From DASXMT01 sp963812965 (GTDB lineage: Bacteria > Actinomycetota > Acidimicrobiia > Acidimicrobiales > RAAP-2), in the NCBI GenBank assembly GCA_963812965.1, contig CAWEXG010000002.1:434001-498000 (forward strand): a stretch of 64,000 nucleotides of DNA, in the 5' to 3' direction. This document shows positions 18,074 through 26,866 of the stretch, piece after piece. A program made the translations under genes and the position numbers. The first letter of the stretch is position 1. Every line of letters begins with the position of its first letter. The notes under the pieces were generated by a model. That model ran no database searches. It saw only the letters and a program-made list of their open reading frames with translations, and had not been told where the DNA came from.

Positions 18074-19141
18074 GCCGTGAGCAAGGCGGCGCCTGGCGCG
18101 GGGTCATCGAGGAGTACCGGGCGTTCCTGCCGGTGTCGGACCGGACACAGGTGGTCACCTTGTTGGAAGGTGGCACGCCACTGTTGCCGGCACCGAGGTT
18201 GTCGGAGCGGGTCGGCGCACGGGTGCTGCTCAAGGTGGAGGGGGCCAATCCCACCGGATCGTTCAAGGATCGCGGGATGACCGTCGCCATCACGAAGGCG
18301 GTCGAAGAAGGAGCGAAGGCGGTGGTGTGCGCGTCGACGGGGAACACGTCGGCGTCAGCAGCGGCGTTCGCTGCCGGGCCGGACTGACCTGTGCCGTCCT
18401 CATTCCCGAAGGCCACATCGCGTTGGGCAAGCTGGCTCAGGCGCTCGTCCACGGGGCCAAGGTGCTCCAGGTGCGGGGCAACTTCGACCAGTCGCTTGGA
18501 GATCGTCCGGGAGCTGGGGGAACGGGCGCCGGTCACGGTGGTGAACTCGGTGAATCCGTACCGGATCGAAGGGCCAGAAGTCCGGCGCCTTCGAGATCGT
18601 CGACGAGCTGGGCGACGCGCCGGACGTGCATTGCATCCCGGTGGGCAACGCCGGCAATATCACCGCCTACTGGAAGGGTTATCTACGAGTTCAAGGAAGC
18701 CGGACGGTCGAGCACGCTGCCCAAGATGCTCGGCTTCCAGGCCGCGGGTGCCGCTCCGATCGTCGACGGTCATCCCATCGAGCACCCCGAGACGGTGGCC
18801 ACGGCCATCCGCATCGGCAATCCGGCGAGTTGGTACGGCGCCACATCGGCGGCGAGCGAGTCCGGGGGAGGTATTGCTGCCGTCACCGACGACGGAGATC
18901 CTCGATGCGTACCGGTTCCTGGCCGCCAGAGGAGTCGGTGTTCTGCGAGCCGGCGTCGGCAGCGTCGGTGGCCGGCATCCTGAAGACCGGCCTGCCAGGC
19001 GACCTGGGGCCTGGCGCCACCGTGGTGTGTGTGCTCACCGGGCATGGCCTCAAAGACCCCGACATCGCCATCAGCCAGATCTCAGTTCCCACCGTGATCG
19101 ATGCCGACCTGGGTGCGGTTCTGGACGAGCTCGCACTGTAG
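18070..19141 (+). CDS. thrC: Threonine synthase, with frameshifts as written
   Basis: PLP enzyme converting O-phosphohomoserine to threonine. GTG 18070 overlaps the hom stop by four bases. The PLP lysine is in ANPTGSFKDRGM, with the phosphate loop CASTGNTSASAAAFAA. Then, through shifting frames, CAVLIPEGHIALGKLAQAL, VNSVNPYRIEG, PVGNAGNITAYWKG, KMLGFQAAGAAPIV and GHGLKDPDIAISQI, ending at 19141. About six single-base breaks (first near 18380). All blocks are present and in order, so the protein is probably intact in the organism. Confidence 0.9.
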
Positions 19142-19436
19142 ATCCAGCCTCCGTATGGGCCGAGAACCAGCCTCTGGATCGGGCCGTCACCTGGAGGTTG
19201 TTGCCGAATGGCGGCTCAGCGGGTATCATGGACGATACCTTCGCTTCCACGACATGCCCGGTTGGGCTCCGTGGGCGGGATCCTCTGAAACGCATAAGTT
19301 GGCGCGTGTTCAGCCCGTAGACGGCGTTGGGGGGAGTTGCTGACGAGAGTTCTCTCGGACCATGCACTCCCCACCCTGTTTCCCTGGTGAATGGTTCAAC
19401 CCATTCGCCCACGAGGAAGTCGAAACGAGGAGGGCG
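19142..19436. other. Gap between thrC and rho
   Basis: No coding region supported. A 7-bp stem (GATCCAG 19141-19147 with CTGGATC 19174-19180) just after the thrC stop may help end the lysine/threonine operon, though no T-run follows. A second small inverted repeat, GGTATC/GATACC, lies near 19220-19240. The length would suit a rho leader. Confidence 0.35.
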
Positions 19437-21505
19437 ATGACTGCCGAACAGCAGCTCGAGCGCTCGGTGTTGGAAGGCAAGGAGCGAGACGAGCTTCATG
19501 CCATTGCACAGGCACTGTCTGTGAAGACCACCACCAGGACGAAGAAGGCGGACATAATCGACGGCATTCTGAAGGCCACCGGTGTGGCCGTGGATGACGG
19601 AAGTGCCGGCAACGGCGATACACCGGGCGGGACCAGCAACGGCTCCGCTTCCGAGGCACCGCCACGGCGAAGGCGCCGGCCCGGAGGACTCGAGGCTCAG
19701 CCCGGTCCGACGGCGCAGTTACGGCCATGCCACCGATACGCGCGGAGCCACCAACACCGATGACGACGGTGGACGATTCACCATCGTCGACTCGATTACG
19801 CCGTCGGCCTGGAGAACGGTGCCAGCGACGACGGGTCGCCGTCCGGTCGAAACGGGAACCGTTGCGGTCGCAGACCCGGTCGTCCACGGGCGCCACGTTC
19901 GAAGACGGCGACGACGAGCCGAGCCGTCCGAGAACGGGTCGAGAAGTCGGAACGCTGGCGTTGATGTCCGGGAGCCGATGACGGTCGAACCGGTCGGACG
20001 GGCGAGGACGGCCAGGACGACCAGGGTGGACCGGACCAGGGACGCCGGGAGGTCCAGTCGATCGCGGCGACCGTCAGTCTGGCCAGAACAACCAGGGCAA
20101 GGCCAGGGCAACCAAGGGGAACCGTCAGAACAACCAAGGCGGCAACCAAGGGTCAACCAGGGGAACCGACAGAACAGTCAGGGCAGTCAGAACCAGAACA
20201 ACCAGAACACTCAGGGTACAGGGCAATCGCCAGGGTGGCGGAGCCGATTCCGAGCTGGGCAATCGCCGGAGCAACCGGCGCCGTCGAGGCCGCGACCGTC
20301 AGGGCGGCGGTGAGCGGGAGCTGCAGGGCGCCGGCGGCGGCCAGGAGCAGCAGTACCAGGGTGAGCTCATCCCGGTGCGTGGTCTGCTCGACCTCCGGGA
20401 CGAGGGCTACGGGTTTCTCCGTTGCGACGGGTACCTGCCTGTCGAACAAGGACGTCTATGTCTCGATCAGCCAGGCCCGTCGTTTCGCCCTCCGGCGGGG
20501 CGACTACGTCGAGGGCGCGTGCCGCCCGGCCGGCAATACGGAGAAGTTCCCTGCGCTGCTGCGCATCGACACGGTGTCGGGGCTCGACCCCGAGGAGGCC
20601 CGGAAGCGGCCTCGATTCGAGGACCTCACCCCGCTGTTCCCCGACGAGCGGCTCCACTTGGAGATGCCCGGCGAGAAGGAGAACATGACGGCACGTATCG
20701 TCGACCTGCTCTCGCCCGATCGGCAAGGGTCAGCGTGGGCTGATCGTGTCGCCGCCCAAGGCGGGCAAGACCACGGTGATGAAGCACATCGCTCACTCCA
20801 TCGAGGCGAACAACCCGGACGTGCACCTGATGGTGCTGCTGGTGGACGAACGTCCTGAGGAAGTGACCGACATGCGTCGCTCGGTGAAGGGCGAGGTGGT
20901 GGCGTCGACGTTCGACCGCCCGGCCGATGAGCACACCACGGTGGCCGAGCTGGCCATCGAGCGGGCCAAGCGCCTGGTCGAGATGGGCAGGGACGTCGTC
21001 ATCATCCTCGACGGCATCACCCGCCTGGCCCGTGCCTACAACCTGGCTGCTCCGGCCACCGGTCGGATCATGTCCGGTGGCGTCGACTCCGGTGCGCTGT
21101 ACCCGCCCGAAGAAGTTCTTCGGCGCAGCCCGGAACATCGAAGAGGGCGGTTCGCTCACCATCCTGGCCACGGCGCTGGTGGAGACCGGCTCGAAGATGG
21201 ACGAGGTGATCTTCGAGGAGTTCAAGGGCACCGGCAACATGGAGCTCCGCCTCGACCGTCGACTGTCAGAACGCCGGCTGTACCCGTCGATCGACGTGAA
21301 CGCCAGCTCCACCCGGCACGAGGAGCTCCTCTTCGACCGGTCGCAGCTCCAGCAGGTGTGGAAGCTGCGCCGGGTGCTGAACGCCCTGGCCAACGAAGGC
21401 AGCGCTGCTGCTGGCCTCGAGCTGCTGATGGACAAGATCCGGACCACGAAGAGCAATGACGAGTTCCTGGCCGAGATCGCCAAGGGTCCGGCTGCGCCCA
21501 CCTGA
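19437..21505 (+). CDS. rho: Transcription termination factor Rho, actinobacterial type, frameshifts as written
   Basis: RNA-dependent ATPase helicase. From ATG 19437 comes the Rho N-terminal helical domain (KERDELHAIAQALSV, KKADIIDGILKATG). A low-complexity Arg/Asp/Asn/Gln/Gly-rich insert of about 250 residues follows (19620-20330), typical of actinobacterial Rho. Then the RNA-binding domain (RGLLDLRDEGYGFLR, YVEGACRPAGNTEKFPALLR) and the motor: Walker A PPKAGKTTVM (20750), VLLVDERPEEVTDM, VIILDGITRLARAYN, SGGVDSGALYPP, IEEGGSLTILATALV and KLRRVLNAL. Frame breaks lie in the insert and near 20440, 20730 and 21120. Confidence 0.92.
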
Positions 21506-21616
21506 GCCGACCGGTTCGACCGGCCTGCCCACCTGAGCCGATCAGCCTGTCCGGACGTTCCGGTACACTCACTTCGCCGCAGACCGGTTGTCTGCAGCCA
21601 TTACGGGAGAGACCTC

Positions 21617-21838
21617 ATGAAGACAGACATTCATCCCAACTACGTGGAAGCCACCGTTCACTGCTCGTGCGGCAACACCTTCACGACCCGTTCGACGAAG
21701 GACGACATCCATCTGGAGTTGTGCAACGAGTGCCACCCTTTCTTCACCGGCAAGCAGAAACTGGTGGACTCCGGAGGCCGTGTCGAGCGCTTCCAGCGCC
21801 GCTACGCCAAGACCGGCTCCCGGAAGAAGAAGGCGTAG
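21617..21838 (+). CDS. rpmE: 50S ribosomal protein L31, zinc-binding form
   Basis: 73 aa, full length. The cysteines in HCSCGNTF and LCNECHPFF form the zinc site of the C+ type. Ribosome-binding site GGGAGA lies 8 nt upstream of the ATG. Frame intact; this marks where the frameshift-rich tract ends. Standard order between rho and prfA. Confidence 0.97.
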   Translation: MKTDIHPNYVEATVHCSCGNTFTTRSTKDDIHLELCNECHPFFTGKQKLVDSGGRVERFQRRYAKTGSRKKKA

Positions 21839-21902
21839 GAGTCGGAGTCGCAGCCACAGTTGAGGCAGGTGGTGTCGGCCCGGCCGGTACCCTTGCCCTG
21901 TG

Positions 21903-22964
21903 ATGAACGACCGGCTCACCCGTCTCGCCGCGGAGTACGAATCGGTTATCGACGAGCTGAACGACCCGGCGACCTCGACTGACCCTGCGAGACTCCGGGA
22001 CCTGTCCCGGCGCCATAAGGAGCTCGACGAGGTCATCGCCACGTGGCGGAAGCTCCAGCGTGCCGAGTCCGATCTGGCCACGGCCAGAGAGATGGTTGCC
22101 GATTCGGCCGGTGACGAGCGCGACCTGGCCCGTGCCGAAGTGGACGGCGCCGAGTCGGACATCGTGCGTCTGGAGGAGGAGCTCCGGCTGCTCTTGGTGC
22201 CTCGTGACCCCAACGCCGGCCGAAACGTCATCGTCGAGATCCGTGGCGCCGAAGGGGGCGAGGAGGCCAACCTGTTCGCCAAGGACCTGTTCGATATGTA
22301 CAGCCGGTATGCCGCCATCCGCGGCTGGAAGGTCGAGGTCCTGTCGTCGAGTCCCTCCGACCGGGACGGGCTGAACGAGATCACCTTCGTGGTGAAGGGC
22401 GACGATGCGTGGCAGCGGCTCGAGCACGAAGGCGGTCCGCACCGTGTGCAACGGGTTCCGGTCACCGAGTCGCAAGGCCGGGTCCATACCTCGTCGGCAG
22501 CGGTGGCGATCCTGCCCGAAGCCGAGGAGGTCGACGTGGCCATCGACCCGTTAGACCTGAAGATCGACGTGTACCGGTCCACCGGTCCCGGCGGCCAGTC
22601 GGTCAACACCACCGACTCGGCGGTCAGGGTCACCCACCTCCCCACCGGGATCGTGGTGGCTATGCAGGACGAGAAGAGCCAGATCCAGAACCGGGCCAAG
22701 GCGATGGTCGTGCTCCGTTCCCGGCTGCTGAAGGCCGAGCAGGACCGCCAGGCCGCCGAGCTCTCGGCCCAGCGCCGCAGCCAGGTCGGCAGCGGAGGCC
22801 GGTCGGAGAAGATCCGGACGTACAACTACAAGGAGAACCGGGTCACCGACCACCGCATCAAGCTCACCCTCCACAAGCTCGACCGTGTCCTCATGGGCGA
22901 TCTCGACGAGCTGACCGATGCGCTGATGGCGGACAAGCGGGGTCGCCAACTCGAGGAAGCGTGA
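21903..22964 (+). CDS. prfA: Peptide chain release factor 1
   Basis: 353 aa from ATG 21903; a GTG directly before it is in frame. Reads UAA and UAG stop codons. The codon-recognition PxT motif is PVT in HRVQRVPVTESQGRVHTS, and the catalytic loop is GPGGQSVNTTDSAVR, whose GGQ glutamine is the PrmC methylation target. The prfA stop overlaps the prmC start (GTGA), the expected coupling of substrate and modifier. Confidence 0.96.
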   Translation: MNDRLTRLAAEYESVIDELNDPATSTDPARLRDLSRRHKELDEVIATWRKLQRAESDLATAREMVADSAGDERDLARAEVDGAESDIVRLEEELRLLLVPRDPNAGRNVIVEIRGAEGGEEANLFAKDLFDMYSRYAAIRGWKVEVLSSSPSDRDGLNEITFVVKGDDAWQRLEHEGGPHRVQRVPVTESQGRVHTSSAAVAILPEAEEVDVAIDPLDLKIDVYRSTGPGGQSVNTTDSAVRVTHLPTGIVVAMQDEKSQIQNRAKAMVVLRSRLLKAEQDRQAAELSAQRRSQVGSGGRSEKIRTYNYKENRVTDHRIKLTLHKLDRVLMGDLDELTDALMADKRGRQLEEA

Positions 22965-23995
22965 GCTCACCGATGGCGGAGCCGACGCACCGTCAGCCGC
23001 GCCCCCAGCGAACAGGCCGGTCGCTCCGCCGGTTGGTGGAGGACGCCTCGAGTCGCCTGGGGTCACGTCCCGAAGCTCGCTGGATCGTGGAGCACGCCTG
23101 TCTCGTCCACGGCTTCCAGGGCTCCCCGGATCTGCTCTGCGACCAGCCGGCTCCTCTGGACCTGGCCATGGCGGTCGACTCCCTCGTTGCCCGGCGGAAG
23201 TCCGGTGAGCCGCTCCAGTACGTGCTGGGTCGGTGGCCCTTCCGAACGCTCGAGCTCGTGGTCGACCGTCGGGTCCTGATTCCCCGACCCGAGACCGAGC
23301 AGGTTGTCGAGGTGGCGCTGGGTGAGCTCTCTGGTGTGGCTGCAGAGTGCACCGGCCCGATGGTCGCGGTTGATCTGGGGACGGGTTCGGGCGCCATCGC
23401 GCTGGCGCTGGCGCTCGAAGGCGGTGACCGTCTCTCGTCCCTCTCCACTGGACCTCTGACTGTCTGGGGCAGCGACAGGTCGTCTGACGCGCTCGATGTG
23501 GCCGAGACCAACCTGGCCATGCTCCGGGCCGCTCACCCTGCTGCCGCTGATCGGGTCCGGTTGGTGGCAGGGTCGTGGTTCGGCGCGCTCCCTGATGTTC
23601 TGATGGGTTCGGTCGACCTTCTGGTGTCCAACCCGCCGTACGTATCGCCGGCCGAGTTCCTGGACCTCGATCCCACCGTTCGAGAGTGGGAGCCGCGTGG
23701 CGTGCTGGTGCCTGGTGGTGGGGGTGGTGGCGGGCAAGACGGCGCGCCTGCCGGCTCGGGGGATGGCACGACTCTCGGTGAGCAGGACGGCATGGACGGT
23801 ATGGCTGATATCGAGACGATCATCGAAGGAGCCCCACGGTGGTTGGCCGACGGTGGGGTGCTCGTGCTCGAGCTGGCGCCGCACCAGGCCGACGCTGCTG
23901 CTGCCATGGCGCGCCACGCCGGTCTCGTCGATGTCCGGGTGGAGCCGGATTTGGCCGGACGTCTCCGAGCGCTGGTGGCCAGGCGGGAACAGTGA
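22961..23995 (+). CDS. prmC: Release-factor glutamine methyltransferase PrmC
   Basis: 344 aa from GTG 22961 (ATG 22973 also possible). Methylates the GGQ glutamine of release factors. N-terminal helical domain with GEPLQYVLGRWPF, SAM motif VAVDLGTGSGAIALALA, catalytic NPPYV. Unusual: a glycine/aspartate-rich insertion of about 25 residues after EPRGVLVPG, where homologues are short; it lies in a surface loop and need not harm activity. Confidence 0.93.
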   Translation: MSSPMAEPTHRQPRPQRTGRSLRRLVEDASSRLGSRPEARWIVEHACLVHGFQGSPDLLCDQPAPLDLAMAVDSLVARRKSGEPLQYVLGRWPFRTLELVVDRRVLIPRPETEQVVEVALGELSGVAAECTGPMVAVDLGTGSGAIALALALEGGDRLSSLSTGPLTVWGSDRSSDALDVAETNLAMLRAAHPAAADRVRLVAGSWFGALPDVLMGSVDLLVSNPPYVSPAEFLDLDPTVREWEPRGVLVPGGGGGGGQDGAPAGSGDGTTLGEQDGMDGMADIETIIEGAPRWLADGGVLVLELAPHQADAAAAMARHAGLVDVRVEPDLAGRLRALVARREQ

Positions 23996-24008
23996 TGACC
24001 GGGTTGCG

Positions 24009-24632
24009 ATGACACGAGTGGTGCGAGCTGACGATCCGTCGGCGATCGAGCAGGTGGTCACGGCACTGACGAGCGGGCAGGTGGTGGGGATCCCCACCGA
24101 TACCGTCTACGGGCTGGCTGCCGACCCGTTCCAGCCCGAAGCGGTGGGCCGAGTGTTCGCTGCCAAGTCGAGACCGGACGATGTCGCCCTTCCCATCCTG
24201 GTTCGGGAGTGGGACCAGGTGGAGCTGGTGGCCGGTGTCCTCCCACCATTGGCGCAGCGGCTCGCCGATCGGTTCTGGCCCGGACCGCTGACGTTGGTGG
24301 TGCCCCGGAGCGGCGCGTTCACCGCCGATCTCGGTGGACCGACTGCTGCATCGACCACCGTCGGCATCCGATGGCCGGCGCATCCGGTGGTCCAGGCGCT
24401 GTGCGAGTCGGTCGGGCCGCTGGCCGTCACCAGCGCCAATCGTCACGGTGAGCCACCGCTGACCGATGCCGGGTCGGTGGCGGCCGCCTTCGCCGGTGCC
24501 GGTGTGGCTCTCGTTCTCGACGGTGGGGCCTGTGACGGAGCCCCGTCGACGGTGGTGGAGTGCCTCGGCCCGGTACCTCGCTGCCTTCGGCCCGGAGCCA
24601 TTCCCTGGTCGTTGCTGTGCGAACAGGGTTGA
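24009..24632 (+). CDS. tsaC: L-threonylcarbamoyladenylate synthase (Sua5/YrdC family)
   Basis: 207 aa from ATG 24009. Makes threonylcarbamoyl-AMP for the t6A modification of tRNAs that read ANN codons. Typical motifs: GQVVGIPTDTVYGLAADPF, AKSRPDDVALPILV, FWPGPLTLVVPR, TVGIRWPAHP, PLAVTSANRHGEPP. Length fits the short TsaC type without the Sua5 domain. It follows prmC by 13 nt in the usual actinobacterial cluster. Confidence 0.93.
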   Translation: MTRVVRADDPSAIEQVVTALTSGQVVGIPTDTVYGLAADPFQPEAVGRVFAAKSRPDDVALPILVREWDQVELVAGVLPPLAQRLADRFWPGPLTLVVPRSGAFTADLGGPTAASTTVGIRWPAHPVVQALCESVGPLAVTSANRHGEPPLTDAGSVAAAFAGAGVALVLDGGACDGAPSTVVECLGPVPRCLRPGAIPWSLLCEQG

Positions 24633-24700
24633 CGGGCCCACACCCCGTGGCGAGGGTCCGGTTGACGGATCCACCGTGTACGAGGGAAAATAGCCAGGCT

Positions 24701-24748
24701 ATGAACATGAACGCTTTGGTCCACAGCACCGTATCCATTATTGAGTAG
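24701..24748 (+). CDS. Putative leader peptide of the leu/ilv operon
   Basis: 15 codons, ATG 24701 to TAG 24748, reading MNMNALVHSTVSIIE. Leu, Val, Val and two consecutive Ile codons give it a branched-chain bias, like leader peptides of ilv operons in other actinobacteria (for example the Corynebacterium ilvBNC leader). It is followed at once by a stable hairpin and then by an intrinsic terminator, 103 bp before leuB. The ribosome-binding site is weak (GAGGG about 13 nt upstream). Too short to prove by coding statistics; the support is position and structure. Confidence 0.6.
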   Translation: MNMNALVHSTVSIIE

Positions 24749-24773
24749 GCACACGCCACGCTCGGTGTGTGCC
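24748..24773 (+). promoter_or_regulatory. Leader hairpin preceding the attenuator
   Basis: Ten-pair stem: GGCACACGCC (24748-24757) with GGTGTGTGCC (24764-24773), one G-T pair, six-base loop. It starts at the last base of the leader peptide stop codon, so a ribosome finishing or stalling there would decide whether it forms. Confidence 0.6.
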
Positions 24774-24778
24774 TCTGA

Positions 24779-24802
24779 CCGTCCACAAGGTGGGCGGTTT
24801 TT
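24779..24802 (+). terminator. Intrinsic terminator/attenuator upstream of leuB
   Basis: Stem CCGTCCAC (24779-24786) with GTGGGCGG (24790-24797), three-base loop, followed by TTTTT. The word GTCCAC of the 5' arm also occurs inside the leader peptide (24719-24724), so a competing pairing with the 3' arm is possible. It lies before any structural gene of the operon, the layout of transcription attenuation. It could also end tsaC transcripts. Confidence 0.7.
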
Positions 24803-24904
24803 CAATTTCCGGCGTACCGTGAAGTGCCGCTCGATCATCCCGATCACCCCCGGCGAGCAGTACCAGAGCAGAGACAGACCAGAGCAGAACAGGACAGAAC
24901 AGAC

Positions 24905-25933
24905 GTGAGCACGTACAAGGTTGGCCTCATCGGAGGCGACGGAATCGGGCCCGAGGTCGTGGCCGAGGCGCTGAAGGTGGTGAAGGCCTCCGGGGTCTCG
25001 TTGGACGCCACCGAGTACGACCTCGGCGCCGACCGCTACCTGCGAACCGGCGACGTGCTGCCCGACGCCGTCCTCGACGAGCTCCGGGGCCAGGACGCCG
25101 TGCTGCTCGGCGCCATCGGGCCGCCGGTCGGCTCCACGGACGTCCCTCCTGGCACTCTGGAACGGGGGCTGCTGCTCCGTCTCCGTTTCGAGCTCGACCT
25201 CTACATCAACATGCGCCCGTTCGTCGGCGTTCCCGGAGCGCTCGCTCCAGACTGCGACTTCGTGGTCATCCGGGAGAACACCGAGGGCACCTACGCCGGC
25301 GAGGGTGGCTTTCTTCGGAAGGGCACCCCGTTCGAGGTGGCCACCCAGGGCTCCGTCAACACCCGCCATGGCGTGGAGCGCTGCGCCCGGTTCGCGTTCG
25401 AGCTGGCGGCCAAGCGCCCTCGTCATCAGCTCACCTTGGTGCACAAGACCAACGTGCTGACCTTCGCCGGCGATCTGTGGCAGCGCACGGTCGACGAGGT
25501 GGCCCCTGAGTACGCCGGGGTGAGCCGGGACTACAACCATGTGGACGCCACCTGCATCTACCTGGTCGAGAACCCGGGTCGCTACGACGTGATCGTCACC
25601 GACAACCTGTTCGGCGACATCATCACCGATCTGGCCGGGGCGGTGGCTGGAGGCATCGGGTACGCGGCGTCGGCCAACCTCAACCCGGACCGGACCGGAC
25701 CGTCGCTCTTCGAACCGGTCCACGGAGCCGCTCACGACATTGCCGGCACCGGGAAAGCCAACCCGGCTGCCGCCATCAGCTCCGCTGCTCTCATGTTGGA
25801 GCACCTGGGCGAGACCGACGCCGCCGACCGTGTCAGCAAGGCCGTGCGGGAGTACATCGTGTCGGCAGCCTCCACTTCTGATCCCACACTCTCTACCGCC
25901 GCCATTGGCGACGCCATCGCAGAAAGGCTCTGA
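24905..25933 (+). CDS. leuB: 3-isopropylmalate dehydrogenase
   Basis: 342 aa from GTG 24905. NAD-dependent oxidative decarboxylation in leucine synthesis; with cimA it can also serve the citramalate route to isoleucine. Motifs: GLIGGDGIGPEVVAEALKV, RENTEGTYAG, LTLVHKTNVL, VTDNLFGDIITDLAGAVAGG and EPVHGAAHDIAGTGKANPAA. The length is on the short side as in actinobacterial LeuB. First gene after the attenuator; ilvE follows after 3 nt. Confidence 0.92.
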   Translation: MSTYKVGLIGGDGIGPEVVAEALKVVKASGVSLDATEYDLGADRYLRTGDVLPDAVLDELRGQDAVLLGAIGPPVGSTDVPPGTLERGLLLRLRFELDLYINMRPFVGVPGALAPDCDFVVIRENTEGTYAGEGGFLRKGTPFEVATQGSVNTRHGVERCARFAFELAAKRPRHQLTLVHKTNVLTFAGDLWQRTVDEVAPEYAGVSRDYNHVDATCIYLVENPGRYDVIVTDNLFGDIITDLAGAVAGGIGYAASANLNPDRTGPSLFEPVHGAAHDIAGTGKANPAAAISSAALMLEHLGETDAADRVSKAVREYIVSAASTSDPTLSTAAIGDAIAERL

Positions 25934-25936
25934 GCC

Positions 25937-26866
25937 GTGCCCATCGAACCCACTGAGAAGATCTGGATGGACGGCGAGCTCGTCGACTGGGCGGACGCCA
26001 CCGTGCACGTCCTGACCCACACCATGCACTACGGCTCGGGTGTCTTCGAAGGGATCAGGGCGTACCCCACGCCTACCGGCGTGGCCGTGTTCCGGCTGCG
26101 AGAGCACATCGAGCGGCTGTTCGCGTCGGCCAAGGTGTTCTTGATCGACATCCCCTTCTCCGTCGACGAGATCATCGAAGCCGCCCGGACATTGGTCCGG
26201 GTCAACGGCCTGGACGACGGCTGCTATCTCCGTCCCCTGGTGTACCTCGGGTACGGCGAGATGGGCCTGAATCCCATGCCGTGTCCGGTCAACGTCTCCA
26301 TCGCCGCCTGGCCGTGGGGCACGTATCTCGGCGACGAAGGTGTGGCCAACGGCGTGTCGGTGAAGATCAGCTCGTGGCGTCGCCATGACCCCAACGCCGT
26401 GCCCACGGCAGCCAAGGGCACCGGGATGTACGTCAACTCGTCACTCGCCAAGGTGGAGGCGTTGAAGGCCGGGTACGACGAGGCCATCCTCCTGGCTCCG
26501 GACGGGAACGTGAGCGAGTGCACCGGCGAGAACATCTTCGTGGTCCGCGGCGGTCGGCTGATCACCCCGCCCACGTCGGACTCGGGCGCTTTGGAGGGCA
26601 TCACCCAGAACTCGATCGAGACCATCGCCCGGGACTTCGGCTACGAGGTCTCGTACGAGCAGCTCATCCGGACCGATCTCTACTCGGCGGACGAGGCGTT
26701 CCTCACCGGGACCGCGGCCGAAGTGGTTCCCATCCGAGCTGTGGACGATCGGGAAGTGGGGACGGGGAAGCCGGGACCGATCACCCGCCAGCTGCAGCAG
26801 ACCTACTTTGCCACCGTGCGGGGAGAGGTCGACCAGTACAAAGACTGGTTGGACCATGTCGAGTAA
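25937..26866 (+). CDS. ilvE: Branched-chain amino-acid aminotransferase
   Basis: 309 aa from GTG 25937. PLP class IV transaminase, the final step for Leu, Ile and Val. IWMDGELVDWADATVHVLTH and YGSGVFEGIRAY at the N-terminus, PLP lysine in KGTGMYVNSSLAKVEALKAG, and ECTGENIFVVRGG, then TGTAAEVVPIRAVDDR. The end overlaps the cimA start by 11 nt. Confidence 0.95.
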   Translation: MPIEPTEKIWMDGELVDWADATVHVLTHTMHYGSGVFEGIRAYPTPTGVAVFRLREHIERLFASAKVFLIDIPFSVDEIIEAARTLVRVNGLDDGCYLRPLVYLGYGEMGLNPMPCPVNVSIAAWPWGTYLGDEGVANGVSVKISSWRRHDPNAVPTAAKGTGMYVNSSLAKVEALKAGYDEAILLAPDGNVSECTGENIFVVRGGRLITPPTSDSGALEGITQNSIETIARDFGYEVSYEQLIRTDLYSADEAFLTGTAAEVVPIRAVDDREVGTGKPGPITRQLQQTYFATVRGEVDQYKDWLDHVE

